A program made the position numbers and the translations under genes. A stretch of 6,905 nt of DNA from an uncultured Oscillospiraceae bacterium (GTDB lineage Bacteria > Bacillota > Clostridia > Oscillospirales > Acutalibacteraceae): assembly GCA_900555705.1 (NCBI GenBank), contig USLV01000064.1, positions 1 to 6,905 of the forward strand, in the 5' to 3' direction. Under the pieces are notes generated by a model. The model was not told the DNA's origin. It saw only the letters and a list, made by a program, of their open reading frames with translations, and made no database searches. The number at the start of each line of letters is the position of its first letter. Positions within the stretch are counted from its first letter, which is position 1. This document shows, one piece after another, positions 1-6,329 of the stretch.

Positions 1-47
1 GAGATGTAGAGAGGTCTCGTGGGCTCGGAGATGTGTATAAGAGACAG
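1..47 (+). other. Illumina Nextera i7/P7 adapter left on the contig end (artefact)
   Basis: Positions 14-47 match the 34-base Nextera Read 2 transposase adapter, and 29-47 are the 19-base Tn5 mosaic end (AGATGTGTATAAGAGACAG). Positions 1-5 (GAGAT) fit the 3' end of the P7 primer. Positions 6-13 (GTAGAGAG) sit exactly where the 8-base i7 index lies and equal the reverse complement of CTCTCTAC, which I recall as Nextera index N707. The segment is library-construction sequence, not genome; genomic sequence starts at 48. Any protein predicted through it on the plus strand begins with the well-known artefact peptide GSEMCIRDR. Confidence 0.98.
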
Positions 48-678
48 GTCGCAGACCCCACAGCCCGCCCTGCTCCTTGGAGAGCACCAGTCCCGCCTCC
101 TGAAACGCCAACACACGGCAGAGGTTGAGCAGGCCATAGACCGGGTCGCGCAGCACCGCTTCGGCCGCCTCCCGGACATCCGACCGGATGCTGTCGAGAT
201 AGGCCTCGCGCGGCACCTCTCCGAAGGTTTCGGCCACCGGCTGGCCGCAGAGCACCCGTCCGACCGCGCGGATGACCGTGAAATGCGCCGCGAGATCGGG
301 GTCCTCTCCCTGCATCTCCCCGCAGTAGCCGCACAGATCGGCCAGACAGCGCGCCCGGTGGGAGACAGAATAGTGCAGCTCAAAAGGAGTTGGATATCGG
401 AACAACCGGCAGTGTTCAAGCAGCACGGCGCTCATCTCAAATCCCTTCGCCGGTGCGCGCGTCTCCCGCTCGAGCAGCACCCGCAGCAGTGCCTCCTTTT
501 CCGGCAGTACGAGCGGCTGCCGGACGACGAGAATCAGATCGATATCGCTGCGTGCGGGATGAAAGCATCCAAAGGCGAGCGAGCCGTGGAGATAGACGCC
601 CCAAAACTTGTCACCGAGAATCGACTGCCAGGCTGTCGCCACTTCCCGTGCCAGTGCTTCCGCTCCTCTGCTGTCCAT
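48..678 (-). CDS. Aminoglycoside nucleotidyltransferase-like protein (AadA/ANT(9) type), 3' end missing
   Basis: The 210 readable residues look like an aminoglycoside adenylyltransferase, which inactivates streptomycin/spectinomycin-type drugs by transferring AMP from ATP in the cytoplasm. Visible are the nucleotidyltransferase signature HGSLAFGCFHPARSDIDLIL (residues 31-50) with Gly32-Ser33 and the metal-binding pair Asp45/Asp47, and a FEMSAV strand whose Glu81 lies where AadA has its catalytic base (LEVTVV). The helical C-terminal domain (DUF4111 type) shows HFTVIRAVGRVLCGQPV, then VYGLLNLCRVLAF and GLVLSKEQGG (about 180-205). Family members have about 250-265 residues, so roughly 45-55 are lost where the adapter begins. 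The ATG at 678 is chosen because GGGAGA (686-691) lies 7 bases upstream and no in-frame start is close before it. It has its own promoter and is separated from the lic operon by a terminator. The actual drug substrate, or even a resistance role, cannot be told from sequence alone. The family call is firm; substrate is inference. Confidence 0.9.
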
Positions 679-705
679 ATCCGCATCTCCCGTCGGTTTT
701 TCTCT

Positions 706-734
706 ACCATAGCACAAACCCGCCCGAAAGGCAA
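706..734 (-). promoter_or_regulatory. Sigma-A-type promoter with extended -10 for the nucleotidyltransferase gene
   Basis: Read on the minus strand, TTGCCT (729-734) is followed after exactly 17 bases by TATGGT (706-711), with TG one base before the -10 (TGC-TATGGT), an extended -10 element. The predicted transcription start is near position 698-700, leaving a leader of about 20 bases that carries the GGGAGA ribosome binding site. It lies just beyond the lic operon terminator, which supports independent transcription of the resistance-type gene. No attenuator or leader peptide fits in so short a leader. Confidence 0.7.
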
Positions 735-749
735 GGGTGGCCAACGGGC

Positions 750-791
750 AAAAAACTGCCGGGGATTCCGAAAAATCCCCGGCAGTTTTTT
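750..791 (-). terminator. Intrinsic terminator of the lic operon, symmetric and potentially bidirectional
   Basis: Arms 750-767 and 774-791 are perfect 18-base reverse complements (AAAAAACTGCCGGGGATT and its complement) around a 6-base loop. The core CTGCCGGGGATT is GC-rich and is flanked by six A on one side and six T on the other, so a transcript from either strand would end in a U-tract. For minus-strand transcription it begins at the last bases of the licB stop codon (790-792), leaving essentially no 3' untranslated region. Confidence 0.95.
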
Positions 792-1743
792 ATTCTTCGC
801 GCTTTTTCCGGGCGAGCAGCTCCTTGAAGTCCGCCGCCGCAAAGATTCCGCAAACAATGACGATCAACGCACACACGATCGTAATCGGCGTCAACACGCT
901 GGTATCGCGCAGAATCAACACGGTGAAAACAATCGCCCAGGCCGCATAGGTCACGTTCAGCGCCATCGACTTGGAAGCGCCGATCTGGGAAATTGCGCGG
1001 TAATAGCAGAGATAGGACAGCGTCGCGAAGAACGCCGCCAGAATAATCACCGGAATCAACCAGCCGGTCTTGCTTGTAAAGAGCTCGATCGTGAAACCCC
1101 AGCCGTTCAGCACCGGCAGCAGAATCGCGCCATAGACCAGTGCTGAGGTTGTCTGCCGGATCTGGAGGGCATATTCGTCCTTGACCTCCGGGTCCTGCAT
1201 ACACTTGGCCAGAATGACCGCCTCGATTCCCCAGCCGAACGCGCACATGAGCGCGCCGACAATGCCGAGCCAGAAATTGGAGATGGCGAGATCCGGGGAA
1301 TAGCTGAGACCATAGACGCCAAGCAGCGTCGCAATCAGCAGCAGCCAGCGATACCACTGCATCTTCTCCTTCAGGAAGAAGAAGGCCAGGATTGCGCCGA
1401 TCGCCGGGAAGACCGCGCTCGCGACTGCGCCGATCGAAGCGCCCATGTAGTTGACGGACATGACATAGCCCGTCATGCCGACCGGCCCACCGATCACAGC
1501 GGCCAGCACCACAAATTTTCCGCTTTTCGTCCGGAACGCCCGCCAGACATTTTTCAGATTGCCGCGCACCCCGTTATAAGCGGTCGCCCAGAGGGCAGAG
1601 AAAAAGTCATGGATAAAGGTGCTGACAAACGGCGCCAGAAAGGCTGCCTGCTCACTCGAGACAAACGGCGTCATTCCCAGCGCGATTCCCAGAATCACCG
1701 TCTCGAGCGCCCATGTAATACCTGCAAAAATACCCGCACTCAT
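790..1743 (-). CDS. licB: DMT-superfamily (EamA) transporter, probable choline importer LicB
   Basis: A 317-residue inner-membrane carrier of the drug/metabolite transporter superfamily. Hydrophobic segments recur through the whole protein, consistent with ten helices made of two EamA repeats (about 1-145 and 155-302). The first repeat ends in the characteristic pattern SAVFPAIGAILAFFFLKEK (about 109-127), and the second contains SKSMALNVTYAAWAIVFTVL (258-275). The short charged tail KELLARKKREE suggests a cytoplasmic C-terminus. The call as LicB, the choline uptake protein of phosphocholine pathways, rests on its place directly behind licC and licA; the sequence alone would support only a DMT carrier. 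The ATG at 1743 is preferred to one 13 codons upstream because GGAGGG (1750-1755) lies 6 bases before it and it avoids overlapping licA. Only 16 bases separate it from the licA stop codon, so it is co-transcribed. It is the last gene of the unit. Confidence 0.85.
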   Translation of the reverse strand: MSAGIFAGITWALETVILGIALGMTPFVSSEQAAFLAPFVSTFIHDFFSALWATAYNGVRGNLKNVWRAFRTKSGKFVVLAAVIGGPVGMTGYVMSVNYMGASIGAVASAVFPAIGAILAFFFLKEKMQWYRWLLLIATLLGVYGLSYSPDLAISNFWLGIVGALMCAFGWGIEAVILAKCMQDPEVKDEYALQIRQTTSALVYGAILLPVLNGWGFTIELFTSKTGWLIPVIILAAFFATLSYLCYYRAISQIGASKSMALNVTYAAWAIVFTVLILRDTSVLTPITIVCALIVIVCGIFAAADFKELLARKKREE

Positions 1744-1759
1744 GGTTGTCCCTCCACTC

Positions 1760-2662
1760 TCACATATTTGAAAATACCGCAATATTTCGCTTCAGCCGCG
1801 CATAGCGCTCCGCCGCCCAGTCCTCCATCGGCTGGCCGTCATACGGTACCCGGGTCTTGGCCCAAAGCGTCCAGAGATAGTCCACATACAGCTTGTTCGC
1901 GAGAAGGTGCTTCCAGTCGGCCGCTTCCGGCTCCCGTCCGAGATAGGCGGTCAGCAGCCGCTCGTCGTGACAGTGCTCATACGACGCCTCAATCGAGACA
2001 TCCGCGAGATCCCAGATACCGTCGTTCATGCCGGCATACTCCCAGTCCACGAGATACATCCGCTCCTCGCCGGACATGATCCAGTTCTCACAGAGCGCAT
2101 CGTTGTGACAGGGCACCCGCCGGATCTCACAGATCGCGTCGACCTCCGCCTTGATAGCCATGACCTGCGCCTTGACCTCGTCGTAGTCATCATACATGGG
2201 GACGCGGTTGTCGCCGATGATCTTTTCATAGCCCTTCGCCATGTCAAAGACCTCGAAAGGGACACCTGTATCCGCCCCGCTGTTGTGGAGTGTGCGGAAG
2301 ATCGCGGCCGCTTTGTCAATATGCTTGTCCTCCTGCATCGTCTCCGCCGACATGGTCACGGCGTCCGGGATGAACTGTGTCACCTTTTCGCCCTTCTCTC
2401 CGAAATAGAGCAGGTCGGCATCAATCCCGAGGCGGCAGGCCAGTTCAGTGCTGATCCGCTCGTCGTCACGAACGATCAGCTCCTCGGTTCCCTCGCCGGG
2501 AATCCGCACCACATACCGCTCGCCGTCGGCGAAGGTCACCTCATAGGTGCGGTTGGTGAGCCCGCCCATGCGCGCAATGGACGCATAGTCGGCTTTCCCG
2601 AGCACCTGTTGCAGCAGCTCCTGAACCCTGCCCAGATCCTCTTTCACAATCTGTTTAGCCAT
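1760..2662 (-). CDS. licA: Choline kinase LicA-like
   Basis: A 300-residue cytoplasmic kinase of the choline/aminoglycoside phosphotransferase fold, expected to make phosphocholine from choline and ATP, the first step towards CDP-choline. The N-lobe has the nucleotide loop MGGLTNRTYEVTF (32-44) and the lysine-equivalent strand ERYVVRIPGEGTEELI (48-63). The catalytic loop is PCHNDALCENW (184-194), the family's HxDxxxxN motif with Asp188 and Asn193. The metal-binding strand is YLVDWEYAGMNDGIWDLAD (203-221), with Asp206 and Glu208. Length matches bacterial LicA proteins. The start ATG at 2662 lies inside the end of licC (overlap 2655-2662, ATGGCTAA). The nearest ribosome-binding-like run, AAAGGA, is about 13 bases upstream, so translation is probably coupled to licC. 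An ethanolamine or related amino-alcohol kinase is the main alternative; the neighbouring cytidylyltransferase and DMT carrier favour choline. Confidence 0.93.
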   Translation of the reverse strand: MAKQIVKEDLGRVQELLQQVLGKADYASIARMGGLTNRTYEVTFADGERYVVRIPGEGTEELIVRDDERISTELACRLGIDADLLYFGEKGEKVTQFIPDAVTMSAETMQEDKHIDKAAAIFRTLHNSGADTGVPFEVFDMAKGYEKIIGDNRVPMYDDYDEVKAQVMAIKAEVDAICEIRRVPCHNDALCENWIMSGEERMYLVDWEYAGMNDGIWDLADVSIEASYEHCHDERLLTAYLGREPEAADWKHLLANKLYVDYLWTLWAKTRVPYDGQPMEDWAAERYARLKRNIAVFSNM

Positions 2663-3533
2663 TGTCTGTCATCAGTCCTTTCCCATATTGATAACGGTGT
2701 TTCACCGCGCCCTGCACAAATGTAAATCCAATCGCCTCCACCCCGGCCGGATCCTTGATCGCCGTAATCTGCGACAGATCGGCCTCGGCGCAGCGAAGTT
2801 CCGTTGCGACCTGTTTCAGGATGGCCGACCGGGTGTCCCGGACATAGCTCTCGTCAAATGTCCGCAGCTCGTCGAGGCTGTCGAATTCAAAAATGAAATC
2901 CGGCTCATACCGGCGAATCTTGAGTTTCAGCTCATCCAGATGCTGCATATAAATGGCTTCCCAGAGCAGCCCCGTCGTCTCCGGACGGTCATAGACAGCC
3001 TCCAGGATTTCGACAAACCGTCGGCTGAACGGCTCGTTCCAGAACACATGCCCCAGCATATACCAGGCGTTCTCCCCGCCGATCTGCACATGGTTCACGT
3101 AGCCGTCCTCACCCGTTGCCATGCACCATTCCGCGGTCGGGCCATCGGCATAAAGCGCCGCATAGTAGGCGTCGTCGACCTCGGTCTCAAAGGGATTCGC
3201 GGTGAAATAGTTGTCCGCCGAACAGATGTAGGTATTGCGCAGGCGGTCCCGGACGGCATAGATGCTCGAGTGGTTGTTGCGCACCCGGTAGTCGGGATTT
3301 TCGACCAGATGCACTCCGAGCTTATCCCGCAGATAGGAAAAATGCTCTTTCATATAGCCGACGACCACCGTCACATCCTCGATCCCGGCCTCCCGCAGCT
3401 GACGGATCTGGCGCTCGATCAGCACCTCTCCCCGCACCTCGATCAGCGCTTTCGGCCGTTCATACGACAGCGGGGCGAAGCGGCTGGAAACGCCCGCCGC
3501 CATAATGACGGCATTGTCCACCTGATAGCCCAA
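2655..3533 (-). CDS. licC: Choline-phosphate cytidylyltransferase LicC-like, TTG start, with C-terminal extension
   Basis: A 292-residue sugar-nucleotidyltransferase-fold enzyme expected to convert phosphocholine and CTP to CDP-choline. The CTP-binding signature is AAGVSSRFAPLSYERPKAL (12-30), with Arg18 and Lys28. RNNHSSIYAV (85-94), YICSADNYF (102-110, metal ligand Asp107) and FIFEFDSLDEL (213-223, second acidic site Asp218) complete the active site. Residues 145-165 (YVNHVQIGGENAWYMLGHVFW) fit the substrate-binding region of the LicC group. Residues from about 233 to 292 extend beyond the roughly 230-residue length of pneumococcal LicC. The start is TTG at 3533: AGGGAGGA lies 7 bases upstream, while the open frame only offers an ATG at 3611, deep inside the preceding gene, and the next ATG (Met11) would cut into the first strand of the nucleotide fold. 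It follows the fusion gene after 35 bases and overlaps licA by 8. Confidence 0.93.
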   Translation of the reverse strand: MGYQVDNAVIMAAGVSSRFAPLSYERPKALIEVRGEVLIERQIRQLREAGIEDVTVVVGYMKEHFSYLRDKLGVHLVENPDYRVRNNHSSIYAVRDRLRNTYICSADNYFTANPFETEVDDAYYAALYADGPTAEWCMATGEDGYVNHVQIGGENAWYMLGHVFWNEPFSRRFVEILEAVYDRPETTGLLWEAIYMQHLDELKLKIRRYEPDFIFEFDSLDELRTFDESYVRDTRSAILKQVATELRCAEADLSQITAIKDPAGVEAIGFTFVQGAVKHRYQYGKGLMTDNG

Positions 3534-3540
3534 TTTCGTT

Positions 3541-3548
3541 TCCTCCCT
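3541..3548 (-). promoter_or_regulatory. Strong ribosome binding site fixing the licC TTG start
   Basis: On the minus strand the run AGGGAGGA is near-complementary to the 16S rRNA tail and ends 7 bases before TTG at 3533. It is the only strong site in the 35-base gap after the fusion gene and is the reason the TTG is chosen as the initiation codon. Confidence 0.85.
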
Positions 3549-3568
3549 GTGTCCGAGCCTGCCTCGGC

Positions 3569-6328
3569 TCAGTTGTCCGGCAGAATCGCGTCTTCTGCCG
3601 CGATTTTCCAATTCTCCGGTTCCCAGATATCATCATGCACCGTATACCACTTGGACGACAGATAGGTATTGCCGTTGTTCTCATCCGTTCCCCATTTGTC
3701 CGACCCGATGATATACTGATCATGGGCGGTTTTCTCATCCGCATTGATGGGCTTCCCGGTGAAGGGATTCCGCGGATCCGCGATGAGATCTTCTGTTGCG
3801 AGCGTCGGGACGTCCCCGTTGGTCATGAACTCGTCGGAGAAGGCAAAGCCCTCGCTGTCGAAATCCTTGACCATCAGCAACGGATAATAGATCGACGCGT
3901 CGGTGCCGTCCTCCAGCAGGAGATCATCGTTGTGCGCGAGCGGTTTGCCGTGATCCGACACCAGAATGATGCGGGTGTTGTCATACACGCCGTTTTCGCG
4001 GAGATAGTCAAACCATGCCCCGAGCCGCAGCATCGCCGCCATGTTGGCGTGATAGTGCGTGACCTGCTGCTGCGTGTCCATTTTCAGCGTGTGGCCGTTC
4101 AGCGTAAACCCGTTCGCATAGCGCTCGGCAAAGGCGGTGTTGTCGACCTCGGGAGCCGGGACATAGTCCGGCTCCTGCAGCAACTGGGGATCGTGCGTCG
4201 TGTCATTCGTCAGGAACAGGAAGGTATCGCCCTCCTCCTCAATTTCGGTGATCTGCGTGAGGTTTTCGAGCACCTGATACGGCTCCATAAACTGCGGATA
4301 CGACCCGCTTGCCCGGAACCGGCCGACCATCGTCTGGCGGGTATAGACAGGCTCGGCGGCCTGCGACATCGTTTCCTGATTATAGCTGCCGCGGTCATAG
4401 AGCACCTCCTGCAGACAGAGGGGCGCCGCCTTCATCAGACCATAGCAGAAGAAGTTCCGGGTGTTGTCCCGAAGCATCTGCTGCTTCGGCACCACATCGG
4501 TAAACTTGCCCTTGGTGATATAGCGGTCGATATCCGGATAATCGTCATAAATCGACAGGTCGGGAATCCACGTATATCCGGCATAGACCGGATCGCAGAC
4601 CGTGACATCATAACCGTTCTGATCAAACAGTACCGGCATGACCTTCAGCGCCTCGTTGTGCTTGGAGACCAGCGATTCCCCATCCCGCCGGTTCATCTCA
4701 ACCGGGGTATACTCATAGCCGCCGAGCAGCGCCGGAGAGCCGAAGTTGGTATAACCGCCGAAGGAGATCACGTTGGAATAGGCTGTGAAGCCCGAGAATT
4801 GCGCCCGGAGCTCCGGTTTTTCATCGAAGATAAACGGCACATACTCGCCCATCGCCCGGTCGAGCATCAGGACAACCACATTTTTGCCTGTTTTGCTGAG
4901 CGAGAAGTGCGGATCCCCTCCGAGACGGTCGGCCTGTGCCCGGATCCCGCCGATCGAAGAGCTGATACCCACCATATTCGCGACGGACATGCCGCCCAGC
5001 GCGAGAGTGCCGATCACCAGAATGCTCAGCACCTGCTTCTTCCAGCGCGCAACCACCAGATACAACCCCAGCGCCAGCACCATGAGAATCGCGAGATTCA
5101 GCAGCGAGGTCTTCCAGCCGAAATCCATGCCGTTTTCATATTGCAGGTTGGGGGACAGCAGGCCGAGCTCCCGGCCGAAGAACATGTAATTCACAACCGC
5201 GACACCGGCGAGAACCCAGATCCCCCGGTCAAAGAGAACCCGGACCGAGGGCTTGGCCAGCCAGTAGAACACGCCCATCCAGATCACAAAGGTGCCCACC
5301 GCAAAGCAGAAGGCGCTGACGAGGAACCAGAGGGGATCATGGAAACAGTTGACATAGACAAATTCCTGCGGAGAGGACTTGATGACGGCAGAGGGGATCA
5401 GCAGACCGGTCAACACGGACAAAAACGCGCCGCCCGCCAGAAACACCTTTGTGTTCGCGGTCTCCTGCCGGCACTTCAGACGGAGCTGCACCCGACCCTT
5501 CAGCACACTATAGACCAGCGGCGCCTGCATCAGCAGACCGGCGCCCACAAAGAATGCCGTCCGTTTCAGCGTCGGGTTGCCGTAGAAGAAGAGGCCGTAG
5601 ACCAGCAGACCGGCACCCGCAATGGAAAACAGGACGCCGAGAACCTTGACGGGATTCCTGAGTTTGTAAAAAATCGTCTTGACCAGGGAGAAAGTGTTGT
5701 TCAGCGTCCAGTAGAAGACCAGCCCCGCCGGGGAGGTATACAGAAAGACAAGGAAGAACAGCGCCATCGCATAGAGCTGGATTTTCGATTTGAGCGAGCT
5801 GCCCTTTGTGAAGATGATGCAGGAGACCAGATTGATCGCCGTCATGATAACCGGCAGGACGTTCAGCGACATCCCGCCGATTTGCAGCAGGCCGTCCGGC
5901 TTCCCGAGATCGGCGATCGGCCCGAAGGACACGCCGTTCAGGAGCTGCAACCCGGACAGGAACCGGTAGGCGGCGATGAAAAACGGGATTTCGAGAAACA
6001 GCGAAACCGCCCCACGCAGAACATAGGTCGGCTTATAGTTGTTCTGGCGATAATAGGTTTGCAGCATCATCATGCGCTCGTCGCCGCTGAAGGTCTTTTT
6101 GATGTGTGCAACGCCCTTGCGGAGCCGGATCTCCATGTCCCGCTCCTCCTCCTGCATCGCGTCCGCACGCTTATACAGCGGAAGAACCAGGAAGTTCATC
6201 ACAAGGCTCAGCACCACGATCGAGAAGCCGGGATGGTCGATCACCCGGTTGGCCACCATATAGATGATTTCGAACAGCAGCTGAAGCGGTTTCAGCAGCA
6301 GCGTATCCAAGATTGCCCCAAAAGACAT
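3569..6328 (-). CDS. YidC/Oxa1-like membrane domain fused to an alkaline-phosphatase-superfamily (sulfatase/LTA-synthase-like) domain
   Basis: One uninterrupted 919-residue frame. Residues 1-222 match Gram-positive YidC/Oxa1: a first core helix PGFSIVVLSLVMNFLVLPL (33-51), a charged hairpin rich in Glu/Arg/Lys (53-100), then LFLEIPFFIAAYRFL (110-124), a helix near 154-174, and AGLVFYWTLNNTFSLVKTIF (201-220). About seven further helices follow (near 227-247, 257-277, 295-315, 332-357, 369-385, 406-427, 432-452). Residues about 475-919 resemble the sulfatase/phosphoglycerol-transferase fold: NVVVLMLD (483-490, Asp490 probable metal ligand), YTNFGSPALLGG (526-537, Thr527 probable nucleophile), NDTTHDP (708-714, His712), and ILVSDHGKPLAHND (788-801, Asp792-His793 metal pair). 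This part should face outside, like LtaS. It probably moves or removes a phosphate-linked group on a surface polymer; the substrate is unknown. Asn45 replaces the insertase groove arginine. The start ATG at 6328 follows the upstream stop by one base, with GGAGGAA (6339-6345) 10 bases before it. Domain calls are firm; function is inferred. Confidence 0.88.
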   Translation of the reverse strand: MSFGAILDTLLLKPLQLLFEIIYMVANRVIDHPGFSIVVLSLVMNFLVLPLYKRADAMQEEERDMEIRLRKGVAHIKKTFSGDERMMMLQTYYRQNNYKPTYVLRGAVSLFLEIPFFIAAYRFLSGLQLLNGVSFGPIADLGKPDGLLQIGGMSLNVLPVIMTAINLVSCIIFTKGSSLKSKIQLYAMALFFLVFLYTSPAGLVFYWTLNNTFSLVKTIFYKLRNPVKVLGVLFSIAGAGLLVYGLFFYGNPTLKRTAFFVGAGLLMQAPLVYSVLKGRVQLRLKCRQETANTKVFLAGGAFLSVLTGLLIPSAVIKSSPQEFVYVNCFHDPLWFLVSAFCFAVGTFVIWMGVFYWLAKPSVRVLFDRGIWVLAGVAVVNYMFFGRELGLLSPNLQYENGMDFGWKTSLLNLAILMVLALGLYLVVARWKKQVLSILVIGTLALGGMSVANMVGISSSIGGIRAQADRLGGDPHFSLSKTGKNVVVLMLDRAMGEYVPFIFDEKPELRAQFSGFTAYSNVISFGGYTNFGSPALLGGYEYTPVEMNRRDGESLVSKHNEALKVMPVLFDQNGYDVTVCDPVYAGYTWIPDLSIYDDYPDIDRYITKGKFTDVVPKQQMLRDNTRNFFCYGLMKAAPLCLQEVLYDRGSYNQETMSQAAEPVYTRQTMVGRFRASGSYPQFMEPYQVLENLTQITEIEEEGDTFLFLTNDTTHDPQLLQEPDYVPAPEVDNTAFAERYANGFTLNGHTLKMDTQQQVTHYHANMAAMLRLGAWFDYLRENGVYDNTRIILVSDHGKPLAHNDDLLLEDGTDASIYYPLLMVKDFDSEGFAFSDEFMTNGDVPTLATEDLIADPRNPFTGKPINADEKTAHDQYIIGSDKWGTDENNGNTYLSSKWYTVHDDIWEPENWKIAAEDAILPDN

Positions 6329-6329
6329 G

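Noticed and set aside
29..47. Tn5 transposon end at the left edge as a biological mobile element.
   Set aside because: The mosaic end is joined to Nextera adapter and index sequence in library order, so it comes from library preparation.
722..749. Inverted repeat GCCCG (722-726) / CGGGC (745-749) flanking the -35 box of the nucleotidyltransferase promoter, a possible operator.
   Set aside because: Only five bases per arm in GC-rich DNA, easily due to chance, and no regulator gene is nearby to support it.
19..1146. A 375-codon plus-strand open frame beginning at the left end.
   Set aside because: Its first ten residues (MGSEMCIRDR) are translated Nextera adapter, and the rest runs antisense through the nucleotidyltransferase gene, the terminator and licB.
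704..1357. A 217-codon minus-strand open frame running through licB in another frame, across the terminator and into the promoter region.
   Set aside because: It would be translated out of frame with the conserved EamA transporter and across an intrinsic terminator; no ribosome binding site or known domain was seen.
3549..3571. Small hairpin (CCGAG / CTCGG) between the fusion gene stop and licC, considered as an internal terminator or processing site.
   Set aside because: The stem is about five base pairs and is not followed by a T-tract on the minus strand; it is too weak to call.
1907..3665. Plus-strand open frames of 272 and 325 codons opposite licA and licC.
   Set aside because: They are antisense shadows: no family resemblance, and the minus-strand genes have intact catalytic motifs and ribosome binding sites.
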